DNA from: Nymphaea colorata
Taxonomy: Eukaryota; Streptophyta; Magnoliopsida; Nymphaeales; Nymphaeaceae
Direction: 5' to 3'
Assembly: GCF_008831285.2 (NCBI RefSeq)
Contig: NC_045147.1
Coordinates: 12,217,427 to 12,281,426, forward strand
Length of the DNA: 64,000 nucleotides
In this document: in pieces, positions 32,865-44,459 of the stretch
Layout: the number at the start of each line of letters is the position of its first letter
How positions within the stretch are numbered: position 1 is the stretch's first letter
Notes under the pieces: generated by a model
Database searches by the model: none
What the model was told of the DNA's origin: nothing
The model's input: only the letters and a program-made list of their open reading frames with translations
Made by a program: the position numbers and the translations under genes

Positions 32865-35103
32865 TTATTCCAGGCCATCAAAGGACCGTGGAGAAGGGAA
32901 CGCTTTGAGAGGTATAGCTTTCTGCAGAGTTAAGCCAAACTTGGCTTTCACATCCAGTTGCTCGGGGCCCATCCCATGTGGGAGATTCCATGAAAATGAA
33001 TGGAGAAGAGAAGCCAACATCAGATGAACCATGCGGACCCCTAAAGGGAGGGCGGGGCAGTCCCTCCTTCCGGCGCCAAAAGGGATGAAATGAAAATCCT
33101 TTCCTTTGAAATTTACATCAGAATTTAGAAACCTCTCTGGTAAGAAGGATGTTGCATTTTCCCAGCTGGCGGGATCAGGGCCGATGGCCCATGCGTTGAC
33201 AAGAACTTGGGTGTTCTTACGGATGGTGAAGCCAGCTACCTCTGTAATTACATCTGCGCTATGTGGAACGAGAAGAGGAACAGGCGGGTGCAACCGCAAG
33301 GTCTCCTTCACCAGTGATTGTAAGTAAGGGAGGTGCTGGATATGAGACTCCTTCACATGACGTTCTGAGCCGATGGTCCTTTTCAGCTCAAGCTGCGCTA
33401 TGGACATCTTGTCTGGGTGTCGAAGCAGTTCAGTCATGGCCCATTCTATGGTGGTAGAAGTTGTGTCACTTCCACCAATGAACACGTCCTGATTAACCAA
33501 ACAATGACCGTTTAATTTGGTCAAATACTTTGTAATTTAATAGTAATGAAGAATGACAACACAACGTAGCTTGTGGTGTTGTCTGGCAGTAGTAACAGTA
33601 ACAGCTTGTTACTCTTTCATGAAGTTGCATGCCCCAAAAGATTATAGCTGGTTTTTAAAACAATGTATTACACAGTTCTATAAAGCAGCCCTAAAGATTG
33701 AAACTAGTTTATGAAACAATGTATTGTACAGTTCCATGAATATTTAACCTGCCCCAATCTTTATAGCAAATGCAAGGAATAGTAACAAGCTATTTTCAAT
33801 GCCAACCACTCCCATAGAGTAGGATTAGTCTGACAAGTTGGGTGTTTAGTCCTTGAAAATAAAAATGTTCGATGTATGAAAGGACCATAAATCCCACAAT
33901 TGAACTCTTCATGACTAAAAAAAAGACGTTTTTTTCAGATTAAATTTGAAAAAACAAAAAGCCCACTGCTGCGGAGGACGTCACATATTCCTAGGGAACA
34001 TAGGTAGGCCTGGGCATCGGGCCGGGCCGCCGCCGGGCAGGCCCGGCTTGGTCCGGTTGGGCCAGGCAAAACCTGGCCCGGGCCCGATAACCCTCCCGGA
34101 CCGGGCCTGATAGGGTGGCCTGGCCCGGCCCGACTCCCGCACTCGGGCGGTCGGGCGGCCTCCGGTGCTCGCTCCCCTCCCTCTCTCTTCCCGTCTCCCT
34201 CTCCCTCTCCCTCTCCCTTTTCCCTCTCCCTCTCCGCCTCCATCCCCCGCTCGCTCCCCTCCCTCTCCACTCCCCCTCTCGCTCTCCCTTTCTGCTCCCT
34301 CTCCCTTCCCGTCTCCCTCTCCCTCTCTGCTCCCTCTCCCTTTTCCCTCTCCCTCTCCGCCTCTGTCCCCGCTCGCTCCCCTCCCTCTCCGCTCCCCCTC
34401 TCCCTCTCCCTTCCGGTCTCCCTATCCCTCTCCCTCTCTGCTCCCTGTCCGCTCCCCTCTCCCTTCCCGTCTCCCTCTCCTCCCTCTCCGGCTCTCCCTT
34501 CCCGTTTCGTCTCCCTCTTCGCGGCGGGCCGGGTCAGGCCTGACTTTTGGTGGCCCGGCCCGGCAATATTATCGGGCCGGGCCTGGGCCCGGGCTTCTGG
34601 CCCGATGGGCCGGGTCTTAGTGGGCTGGGCCCGGGCCTGGGCTTCTGGCCCGATGGGCCGATGCCCAACCCTAATCACAAGCTGCCCTGTTATAGGCAAA
34701 CCTGATTATATATGATATATGTTGTACTGGTATGGTTTATGATAAAATTGCCCTTGCTTGAATAGAAAAAAAAGTTGTGTAGACGAAAAATGAACTCAAA
34801 CTCCGACCTCCGTGTTAAGAGGGCCCACAGGAACACGCCATTCCATGTTGTTGGGGAAGATGCAAAGGCATGATAAGTATTGTTGGTAAGGTTAGTACAA
34901 TAACTTGTGGAAAACTTATATGTCTTAATTTAAGTTTCAAATGAAAAACTAGAGCCGTTTCCAAAGCAATTCCTCCTTCCATACCCTTCCACATCTCTTT
35001 TTAGTTGCAAAATGAATCACTAATTACACCCTCAAACACCACATGTGAGTGTTTTTTGCATTCAGTCGCAGAGCCAAAAAAAAAATTCTGGAGAGATACA
35101 CTC

Positions 35104-35153
<50 letters not shown>

Positions 35154-36597
35154 CAAAGCAAATATTTGAAGATGTTAATATACAATTGAAGATGTTAATA
35201 TACAAATAAAGAAACATTGAGTGCATCCTAGCCTCATTTGTTTTTTATTTTTACACAATTAATTTGGTTTTTTTTTTAAGTTTTTTCTTAATTCGTTCTT
35301 TATTCTTTGCCTAAAATATAAAACATGAAGCCACATGTCTTGCTACCATTATTTTTCTACACTAACTTTTTCTCGCCCTTTTCCCCGAGCCATCTTTAAA
35401 AGAAGGCAAAGGGTTCTTTTGACGTACTTTCGGTCCTTCCTTTTTTTAATGGCGGTTAACCTGACGTACTTGTAAGAAGAAGGTAATGGAAATGATCATT
35501 TTGAAAATACCCCTAGAAATTAACCGGTAAAATAATATGCTTTCATATTGAAAATTTGAGATCTTTCCCAGAATCGCTCGAACTCAGTATAAAATCTACT
35601 TGAAAAAAATTATTAAGCTATATGTGATTGGCTTATGAACCCTGGCTTGAAAAAAATAATACTAAAGAAGAATTGGGTTGAATAAAAGGGAGCTCACTGT
35701 TAACAAAGGCCTGATATTCTCCCTGGTGAACCCTGAGCTTGGCTCCCTGGTGAGTTCAACAAGCACTTCCAACAAATCACCATGCTTCTTCTTCTCCCCT
35801 CCTTTTGCAGCTGCATCCGACTCCATGCGCTTGTCGATCACTTGGTCAAACGCATCATACAACCGCTTTATAAGAGTTGTATTTCGACGCCGCAGACATT
35901 GAGGATCGGCCCACCTGAGCGCCGGGAAGAAGTCGGAAAGGTTTGGCTTTGCGTTGAGGTCTAAAATCTCCCACAACAAGTTCTTGAACCCTCCCGCCGA
36001 CTCCGACTCGAGATCCACCACGTCCTTGGAAAAGATGGTGTTTGCCACCAAGTTCAGGGTGGTTCCAAATGCACACAAGCCGATATCGACTGAATGACCG
36101 GCCGCACAGGCCTTGTGAACATGCCGGAGAAGGGCTTGAACCTTTTCTTGCCGGACGCCTGCTAATATGTCCAGTCTCTTGGGCGTGAACAGCTCCATGT
36201 TGCAGATCCTTCTCAGCTCTCTCCATCTTGTCCCGTTCTGACTAAACACCAGCGAGTGGTGGTGGTAGTCGAACACGGTGACAACGTCTCTGACGGTTCG
36301 GCCCGCAAACGCCTGGTCGTGCTTATGGAGCACCTGTTCGGCCATCTCAGCCGACGAGACCACCACGGTGGTGATGAAACCGAGCTGCAGCGCCATGAGT
36401 GGACCATGCAGCTGGGAGAGTCTAGTGAGCGACTCATTGGGCATGCGGCCGAGTTCCAAGAGAGACCCAACCACCGGAAAACCTACCGGACCCAGTGGGA
36501 GCTTGCTGGTTTTCCGGAAAATAATCAGATTGAAAAGATAGAGGGATGGCGGTAGAGTACAGAGCCACAAAATCGGACCAGTACTCAGCTCAGCCAT
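32865..36597 (-). CDS. CYP76-like cytochrome P450, copy C
   Basis: Exon 1 is 35698-36597 (300 codons), exon 2 is 32865-33488 (207 codons plus stop), with an open frame throughout and a 2209-base phase-0 intron. The family, reaction and location are as for copy A. The 5' end of exon 1 (anchor and first 70 residues) resembles copy D, while the rest is nearly identical to A and B. Odd residues: Pro35 of the PPGP hinge is Leu; GRDP at 403-406 is GPDP (R404P), a position close to invariant among plant P450s as I know them; the haem motif is RRDCPALPLG. Cys444, KETLR and PERF are kept. Folding or activity may be impaired, so it could be a young pseudogene. Confidence 0.75.
34005..34673. mobile_element. 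GC-rich hAT-like element in the intron of copy C
   Basis: Same 669-base length and ends as 26980-27648, so it entered the intron before B and C separated. A 254-codon minus frame across it comes from composition and is not a gene. Confidence 0.6.
35107..35152. repeat. (TA)n microsatellite, copy C intron
   Basis: 46 bases of TA. Confidence 0.9.
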
Positions 36598-36644
36598 TTC
36601 TTTGGTTCTTGTCTCTCGGTTGTTAATTTAGATGTTCCAGCGCA

Positions 36645-36652
36645 TATTTATA
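36645..36652 (-). promoter_or_regulatory. TATA box of copy C
   Basis: TATAAATA on the minus strand about 50 bases before the ATG. Confidence 0.65.
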
Positions 36653-36857
36653 GCTTCTTGCAAATGTGGAAACTTATTTGCTCCCTCCATTTTTTCAGGG
36701 TGCCCTCTTTATAATACTTAAAAGTTTCTTTTCCCTTATTTAAATAAAAAAATATGTTTTTCAGCCTTACAGTCTTCTTTCTCTCCCAAAAGTTGGAAAT
36801 TTACGTTACGTGAACTAGATAAAATCTTATTAGAAAAAAATGCCAACTATTTATAAT

Positions 36858-36951
36858 ATGGCACATCTAATAAGGGGTTGAAAAATCGTTTCATTTTCCG
36901 ATAAATGGCACATCTAATAAGGGGCTGAAAAATGGTTTCATTTTCAGATAA
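36858..36951. repeat. 47-base tandem duplication upstream of copy C
   Basis: Two copies (36858-36904, 36905-36951) beginning ATGGCACATCTAATAAGGGG, with a few mismatches. Other copies have the unit once. Confidence 0.85.
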
Positions 36952-38639
<1,688 letters not shown>

Positions 38640-39074
38640 TCTGCACCAGATTCTAAAGAGCTACGACTTACCAGGCCTTGTGATGGGGGATTTCAATTCG
38701 ACGCGCAACAAAGAGGACAAAACTGCCGGCCCTTCTAATAGAATTTCATGTAAAGACTTCAATAAAAATATATCTGGGATAACAACTTTCTTACCTTGGT
38801 TGATCTAATAATAGGGTTGGAGATGCCCGAATCAACGTCGGCTAGATTGGTGCTGTGTGAACAAGCACTGGTCAGCCTCTTGGACGGGAGGATCTGATCT
38901 CAAAGTGCTGGACAGAGGGATCTCTGATCATCTTGGATGTCTTTTGTTCTAGTCAGCAGACTTCCAGGCCAAACAAAAGACCAGTTCTGGTACTACAACT
39001 TTTGGGCTAAGAAGGAGAGCTGCATAGACACGGTTAAAGAATGCTGGAATGAGCCTCACACTGGATGCCCAATG
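38640..39074 (+). mobile_element. LINE endonuclease remnant, 5' part
   Basis: Reads LPGLVMGDFNSTRNKEDKT and later VNKHWSASWTGGSDLKVLDR and GISDH, the GDFN and SDH landmarks of the apurinic-type endonuclease of plant L1-like elements. Stops interrupt it. It is split from its continuation at 44066 by the Copia at 39080-44060. Confidence 0.7.
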
Positions 39075-39079
39075 TTACG

Positions 39080-39325
39080 TATTGGAGAGGAAAATCAGCA
39101 AACTAATATATCGGAGAGGAAAATCAGCAAGCTAATTTTTAGGAAATATCAAATCAAGATAATTTTTCCTTTTACATAGGATTGAGATCTTCCAATCCCA
39201 AGATTTTTGGATGTATACATATATGTAAACTTGTATAAATGCTCATACTTATATGGAATGAAAATTAATCTTTTGGCTCATTCATCTTCTTAGTTTCTCT
39301 CTTTTGCCTTATGCTTTCTTTCTCA
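39080..39325 (+). repeat. 5' LTR of Copia 39080-44060
   Basis: Starts TATTGGAGAGG and ends TTTCTCA, i.e. TA...CA ends rather than TG...CA, with borders fixed by the duplication and primer site. Confidence 0.9.
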
Positions 39326-39337
39326 TGGTATCAGAAC
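39326..39337 (+). other. Primer-binding site
   Basis: TGGTATCAGAAC directly after the LTR, one base different from the standard initiator tRNA-Met site. Confidence 0.8.
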
Positions 39338-40241
39338 ATTGTAGAAAGAATAGTGAGAAAGTAACGAGGAATCTCGCCAAAAGTGTTCCCGTTTCTAGCA
39401 AACACCTCGTTTCCTATTTGAAAACAAGCAGGATACAGTGTGTCGCTTGCTGGAACTGATTTCTTGTCCTATTTTTTTTGTCTGTCGGTCTCTTCCAAAA
39501 GCCGACTGTGTTCACCGGTGAGGCTGAGCCTCGGGTTTTTTTCCGATTTCTTCTTTTTTCAGTCATCATCATCAGAGTCCTCCATTTCCAGTTTCACCTT
39601 CAATGGCAGAGCCTCTGTCCCTTCCCGATTTTGGTCGCACCTTCACGAGTCCACGTTGAAAAGGCAGTGAGAAGTAGAAAAACAGAGGAAGCCGACAGGG
39701 AAGCTGCGTCGAAAACCCTCGGCACTGTTTCTCAAGGAGGATTCACCTGTGGAGCCATAGGTCTCTGGAATCGCTTACGTCTCAAGGATCTTCGAGAATT
39801 TTTTCTAAATTTTTGAGACCGTCATTGGAGAAACGAATTTTTGAAGCACAGCTACTCTTAGGCGGACGCCATTGCCTTCCAAGAGACACTCGGATTGATT
39901 TGGCGGCTTTCCAGCTGTTTTCCATCGGCTGATCATTCTCACAAGGTTGATCCACAGACGGAGAGTGCTTCGGCCCCCTCATTTTTAAGATTTTCGAGCC
40001 GAATTTGAGTATCTGCTAATCAGAAGTCTAGTTTCCCCTCTTTGGGCGATACCTGAGAGTTTCATGCCCAAAATCAGTGCTAAATTGGAATCAAATCTTG
40101 TGCAGACCCATTCTGGAAGATAGAGGACAAAATTCCAAACAAATCGAGGGGTAGAACGTCGGATTTGGACCACAAACGACGGAGAAATCGATCACAGAAA
40201 ATTTCCGGTGATTTTTTGTATTTTTCGACTGTGGAAGAAAA

Positions 40242-40604
40242 TTGCCGGCGAAAACGAGAATCCCGACGGAATATTCTGCCGTGTTGTTCGGTCCTCAGCG
40301 GGTCTTTGGTCACCCTGTCCAGAAGTACCGCGCTTCACCAGGATTCATGTGTCCCGCCACGGTTCACCGAACCGTGTCAGCAAGTGCTTACGCTTTCAAA
40401 GTGTCGGCAATACTAGCAGGTAAACAACCATGCACAACTCATTTTCCTTGGGTTATTGACACTGGAGCCTCAAACCACATGACACCTCATTTCCATTTAC
40501 TGTCTAATATCAAAACTTTACCAAAAAATCATGTGATCAACCTACCAAATGGACATCAAACACTAATCTCTATTACTGGAATACTTTATCTTTCAGCTAA
40601 CTGA
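40242..40604 (+). pseudogene. Copia protease fragment
   Basis: The active-site motif DTGAS is at 40458-40472 in the context WVIDTGASNHMT, so this copy keeps the catalytic residues lost in 8773-14490. It is followed by VINLPNGHQTLISITG. The frame closes at 40604 before the integrase frame. Confidence 0.75.
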
Positions 40605-40716
40605 TGTCCTATATATTCCTGATTTTAAATATAATTTACTATCATTTCCAAAGCTTACCAAGACTATTAATTGTATTGCTGTCTTTTTCTCAACCTGTTG
40701 TGCTTTCCAGGACTCT

Positions 40717-41685
40717 TTGTTGAGGAAGCTGATTGGAGTAGGTAATTTAATCAGTGGACTTTACCATCTTCTTCTTCTGTCTACTTCACATTCTTTGCTT
40801 GCTTCTCATGGTAACAAGACAACTCATATATGGCATATGAGACTTGGACATCCTTCATTCGATAAGACTGTTTCATTGAATGAAAACATTTTTATTTTCA
40901 AACATGATTCTCCTTGTGATGTGTGTCTTAGAGCTAAGTTCACTCATTCGCCATTTCCCACTAGTACTAGTAGAGAAAGTGATCCTTTCAGCTTGATTCA
41001 TTGTGATATTTGGGGAGGATATGCCACGCCGTCACACATGAGAGCACATTATTTCCTCACCATAGTAGATGATTTTACACGATCTACTTGGGTTTTCTTG
41101 ATGAGGTTCAAATCTGAAACATTTTCTTGTTTAACTCGTATTTGTGCTATGGTATTTACTCAATTCAATACCCATGTGAAATGTGTTCGGAGTGATAATG
41201 AGGCTCAATTTACAGCTCATAATATGCAAACATATTTTCATGAGCATGGCATAGAACATCAAACCTCATGTGTTGAAACTCCTCAACAAAATGGATGTGT
41301 TGAGAGAAAGCATTGTCATCTACTAGAGGTGGCACGAGCACTTAGGTTTCAAGCAAATCTCTCGGTTACTTTTTGGGGTGAATGTATTTTGACAACAACT
41401 TTTTTAATTAATAGAATGTCGTCAACTCTTTTAAATGACAAGTCTCCGTTTGAACTTATTTTTAATAAAAAACTCAATTATGAAGATTTGCGTGTTTTTG
41501 GATGTCTATGTTATGCCCAAAATTTAAACCCAATGCATAAGTTTTCATCACGTGCACACAAATGTGTTTTTGTCGGTTACCCTCACAATAAAAAAAGGTC
41601 TCGTGTATATGATTTGGATACCAAACAAATTTTTACAAGCAGAGATATATCTTTCTTTGAGGATAATTTTCCATTTATAACCTAA
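40717..41685 (+). pseudogene. Copia integrase
   Basis: 322 open codons: zinc region (HMRLGHPSFDK, CDVCLRAKF), DDE core with Asp in CDIWGGYATPS, Asp in RSDNEAQF and Glu in VERKHCHLLEVA, then the integrase C-terminal part (RVFGCLCYAQNL). It ends at a stop at about 41683, after which the linker to RT continues in other frames (41704-42343). Confidence 0.85.
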
Positions 41686-42393
41686 AAATACCATACAAAT
41701 GATTTGAACAATATTGTTTTGCCTCACCCTCAAGAAGATTACCTTGGCGAGAAATATACGTCATCGTGTGAGAATGGTGTTCCATCAAATTCCTCCCTGC
41801 TATTGCCCATTCAACCTCACGATTCCATCAACAATGACCAAAATCAGCTAGTCTCTTATGTTTCAGATCATCGGCCTATGTCAGATGATCTACCTCCTCC
41901 AGACTCACTTGCTCTAAGCCGATCTAGCCGTACTTGTCATCCACCATCCTATCTTCAAGTTTATGTATGTTCCAATGTGATGGTTACAAGTTCACCGCCT
42001 AAGGAATCTACTTCAACAAAGTAATCCTAAGGTACACGTTATCTCATACATAATTATTTACCTGTTTACAAATTCTCTAAATTTCATTATGCCTTTTTAA
42101 CCTCTATCATGGGTGATGTTGAACCTAGCTCGTATGCGGAAGCGGTTAAGTATCAATATTGGCGAAGTGCTATGGCTGATGAGATTCAGACTCTTGAATA
42201 AAACAATACATGATCTATTACTACTTTGCCTCCAAACAAACATCCAATTGGCTGTTGTTGGGTTTATAAGATATAATGGCGATCAGATGGAATTATTAAA
42301 CACTACAAAGCCAGACTTGTCGCTAAATGGTACACTCAACTAGAGGGCCTTGATTATCATGAGACATTTGCTCTGGTTGCAAAATTAACAACC

Positions 42394-43806
42394 ATGTGCA
42401 CACTTCTTGCTCTTGCTTCTATTCAAGGATGGTACTTATATCAAATGGATATGAGTAAAGCATTTATACATGGAGAATTACATGAGGAAATATACATGAC
42501 CATTCCACCAGGCCTTCTGCGTGAGGAGGAGTATTCAAGTAATAAAGTGTGTCGTTTTCATAAGTCTCTATATGGACTCAAGCAATCACCTCGCAACTGG
42601 TTTCACAAACTGTTATCAGCACTTAAAGGTGCTAGTTTCATTCAATCATCAATTGACTACACGCTCTTTACTCGGAAACATAAAAAACAATTTATTGTTG
42701 TTCTTGTCTATGTTGATAATCTTATCATTGCAGGAAACAATGAACCAGGAATTGCTTCAGTTAAGCAATATTTACATTCAAAATTTCATATTACTGACTA
42801 CACGCTCTGTACTCGAAAACATGAAAAACAATTTATTGTTGTTCTTGTCAATGTTGATAATCTTATCATTGCAGGAAACAATGAACCAGGAATTGCTTCA
42901 GTTAAGCAATATTTACATTCAAAATTTCATATTAAGGACTTGGGAATACTTAAGTATTTTCTTGGCGTAGAAGTTGCAAGAGCGCCATCAGGAATATTTC
43001 TAAGTCAAAGAAAATATATAGTGGATATTCTGAATGATGCAGGTTTGATGAGAGCCAAGCTTATGGATTTTTCAATGGAACAAAAATTGCGATTAACTCC
43101 CAATGATGGTATTCCACTGAAAGATCTAGCTAAATACAGGAGGTTGGTTGGACGTTTGATTCATTTAACTATTACTCGACCAGACATAATGTATTTAGTC
43201 CAAGTTCTCAGTCAGTTTATGCAATCGCCACAAACTACATATTCTGAAGCAGCACTTAGAGTGTTGAAGTATCTGAAGTCATCACCAGTAAAAGGAATAT
43301 TTTTATCATCCTCAAATGCAAAACAATTGAGGGCTTACTGTGACTCAGATTGGGCGAGTTGTCCCACCACTCGTAAATCAGTTAGTGGATATATTGTGTT
43401 TTTAGGAAATAGTCTTATCTCTTGGAAGTCAAAGAAGCATACTTCTATTGTCAGATCTTCTGTTGAGGCAGAATACCAAGCAATGGCTTTAACAACTTGT
43501 GAAGTTGTTTGGTTAAAAGCTTTATTGAATGACTTGGGGTGGAGTCATAATAAACTAGTCGACTTATATGGTGACAATCAAGCAGTTTTACATATTTCAG
43601 CAAATCCGGTTTTTTATGAAAGAACGAAACACATAGAGCTAGATTGTCACTTTGTAAGAGAAAAAATTCAGCTAGGAATAATTCGGGCGCATCATGTATC
43701 ATCATGTTTGCAACTAGTTGATATTTTCACTAAACCATTGGGGAAAGACATTTTTCAAAATTTAAGAATAAAGTTGGGTGTTTCAGATTTGTACATGCCA
43801 ACTTGA
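42394..43806 (+). pseudogene. Copia reverse transcriptase-RNase H with internal duplication
   Basis: 470 open codons starting within RT; the earlier RT part (42200-42390) carries stops. Residues 88-134 and 135-181 are a 47-residue in-frame tandem duplication (42654-42794 and 42795-42935) covering the catalytic box. That box reads YVDN (42709-42720) and NVDN (42850-42861) where YVDD is required, so polymerase activity is not expected from either. RNase H follows with RSSVEAEYQAMALTTCEVVW and ends at the polypurine tract. Confidence 0.9.
42654..42935 (+). repeat. 141-base in-frame tandem duplication in RT
   Basis: Units 42654-42794 and 42795-42935, each 47 codons, beginning TGACTACACGCTCT. The relative on the minus strand (about 9940-10080) has the unit once. 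Confidence 0.95.
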
Positions 43807-43813
43807 GGGGGAG
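43804..43813 (+). other. Polypurine tract
   Basis: TGAGGGGGAG immediately before the 3' LTR; primer for plus-strand DNA synthesis. Confidence 0.8.
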
Positions 43814-44060
43814 TATTGGAGAGGAAAATCAACAAACTAATATATCGAAGAGAAAAATCAGCAAGCTAATTTTCAGGAAAGATAAAATCAAGATAATCTT
43901 TCCTTTTACACAAGATTGAGATCTTCCAATCCCAAGATCTTTGGATCTGTACATATCTGTAAACTTGTATAAATACTCAGACATATGTGGAATGAAAAAT
44001 TAATCTTTTGGCTCATTCATCTTCTTAGTTTCTCTCTTTTACCTTATGCTTTCTTTCTCA
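43814..44060 (+). repeat. 3' LTR of Copia 39080-44060
   Basis: 247 bases, TATTGGAGAGG to TTTCTCA, about 92 percent identical to 39080-39325 by hand count. Confidence 0.9.
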
Positions 44061-44065
44061 TTACG

Positions 44066-44448
44066 TGCAATGAAAAAAACTAATAAAAGTGAGATCTGGC
44101 TTTGCTTGATGAAAAAGAAACAACGTCAGTAACATTAGCAGTAGGGTTTTCTTGCTCAGGGAAGAGCTTCACAGAGTAAAGTCTAGATTAGATGAGGGTT
44201 TGGCTGCCAATGCCAATTGTGAGTTTTTCCTAAGGTCTGAGTTGGATCAAAGTTTCACAAATGAATGTGAGCTTTGGAGACAAAAAGCTAAAATCAGGTG
44301 GCTTTCGGAAGGCGACCGTAACACCACGTATCTTGAGAACGTGGTCAAAGGGAAACAAACCAAAAATAGAATAGATCAAAATTGTTCGAAGAGAAACCTG
44401 ATTATGGCTTCCTCAAAATCTTTGGACGTGAATGTTTTCCTTGTTTAA
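44066..44448 (+). mobile_element. LINE remnant, continuation
   Basis: Continues the LINE broken at 39074. Reads LREELHRVKSRLDEGLA and IRWLSEGDRNTTYLEN, the linker between endonuclease and RT in plant L1-like elements (usually ...KWLKEGDRNTKFFH...). Truncated before RT. Confidence 0.7.
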
Positions 44449-44459
44449 GAGTTTATTAG

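Larger units (their letters stand above)
39080..44060 (+). mobile_element. Copia retrotransposon with duplicated RT core
   Basis: 246- and 247-base LTRs (39080-39325 and 43814-44060) flank Copia protease, integrase, RT and RNase H. The target-site duplication TTACG lies at 39075-39079 and 44061-44065; the empty site is visible at 54736-54740. The LTRs differ by about 18 substitutions and one indel by my count. Gag is absent: the leader runs straight to the protease fragment. The same family as 8773-14490, but in the opposite orientation. It depends on other elements, if it was ever mobile in this form. Confidence 0.9.

Noticed and set aside
33935-34699. 254-codon minus-strand ORF, and its plus-strand counterparts
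   Set aside because: Covers the GC-rich hAT-like element in the intron of copy C; Arg-Glu-Gly repeats come from the CTCCCT array, and the B copy breaks the frame.
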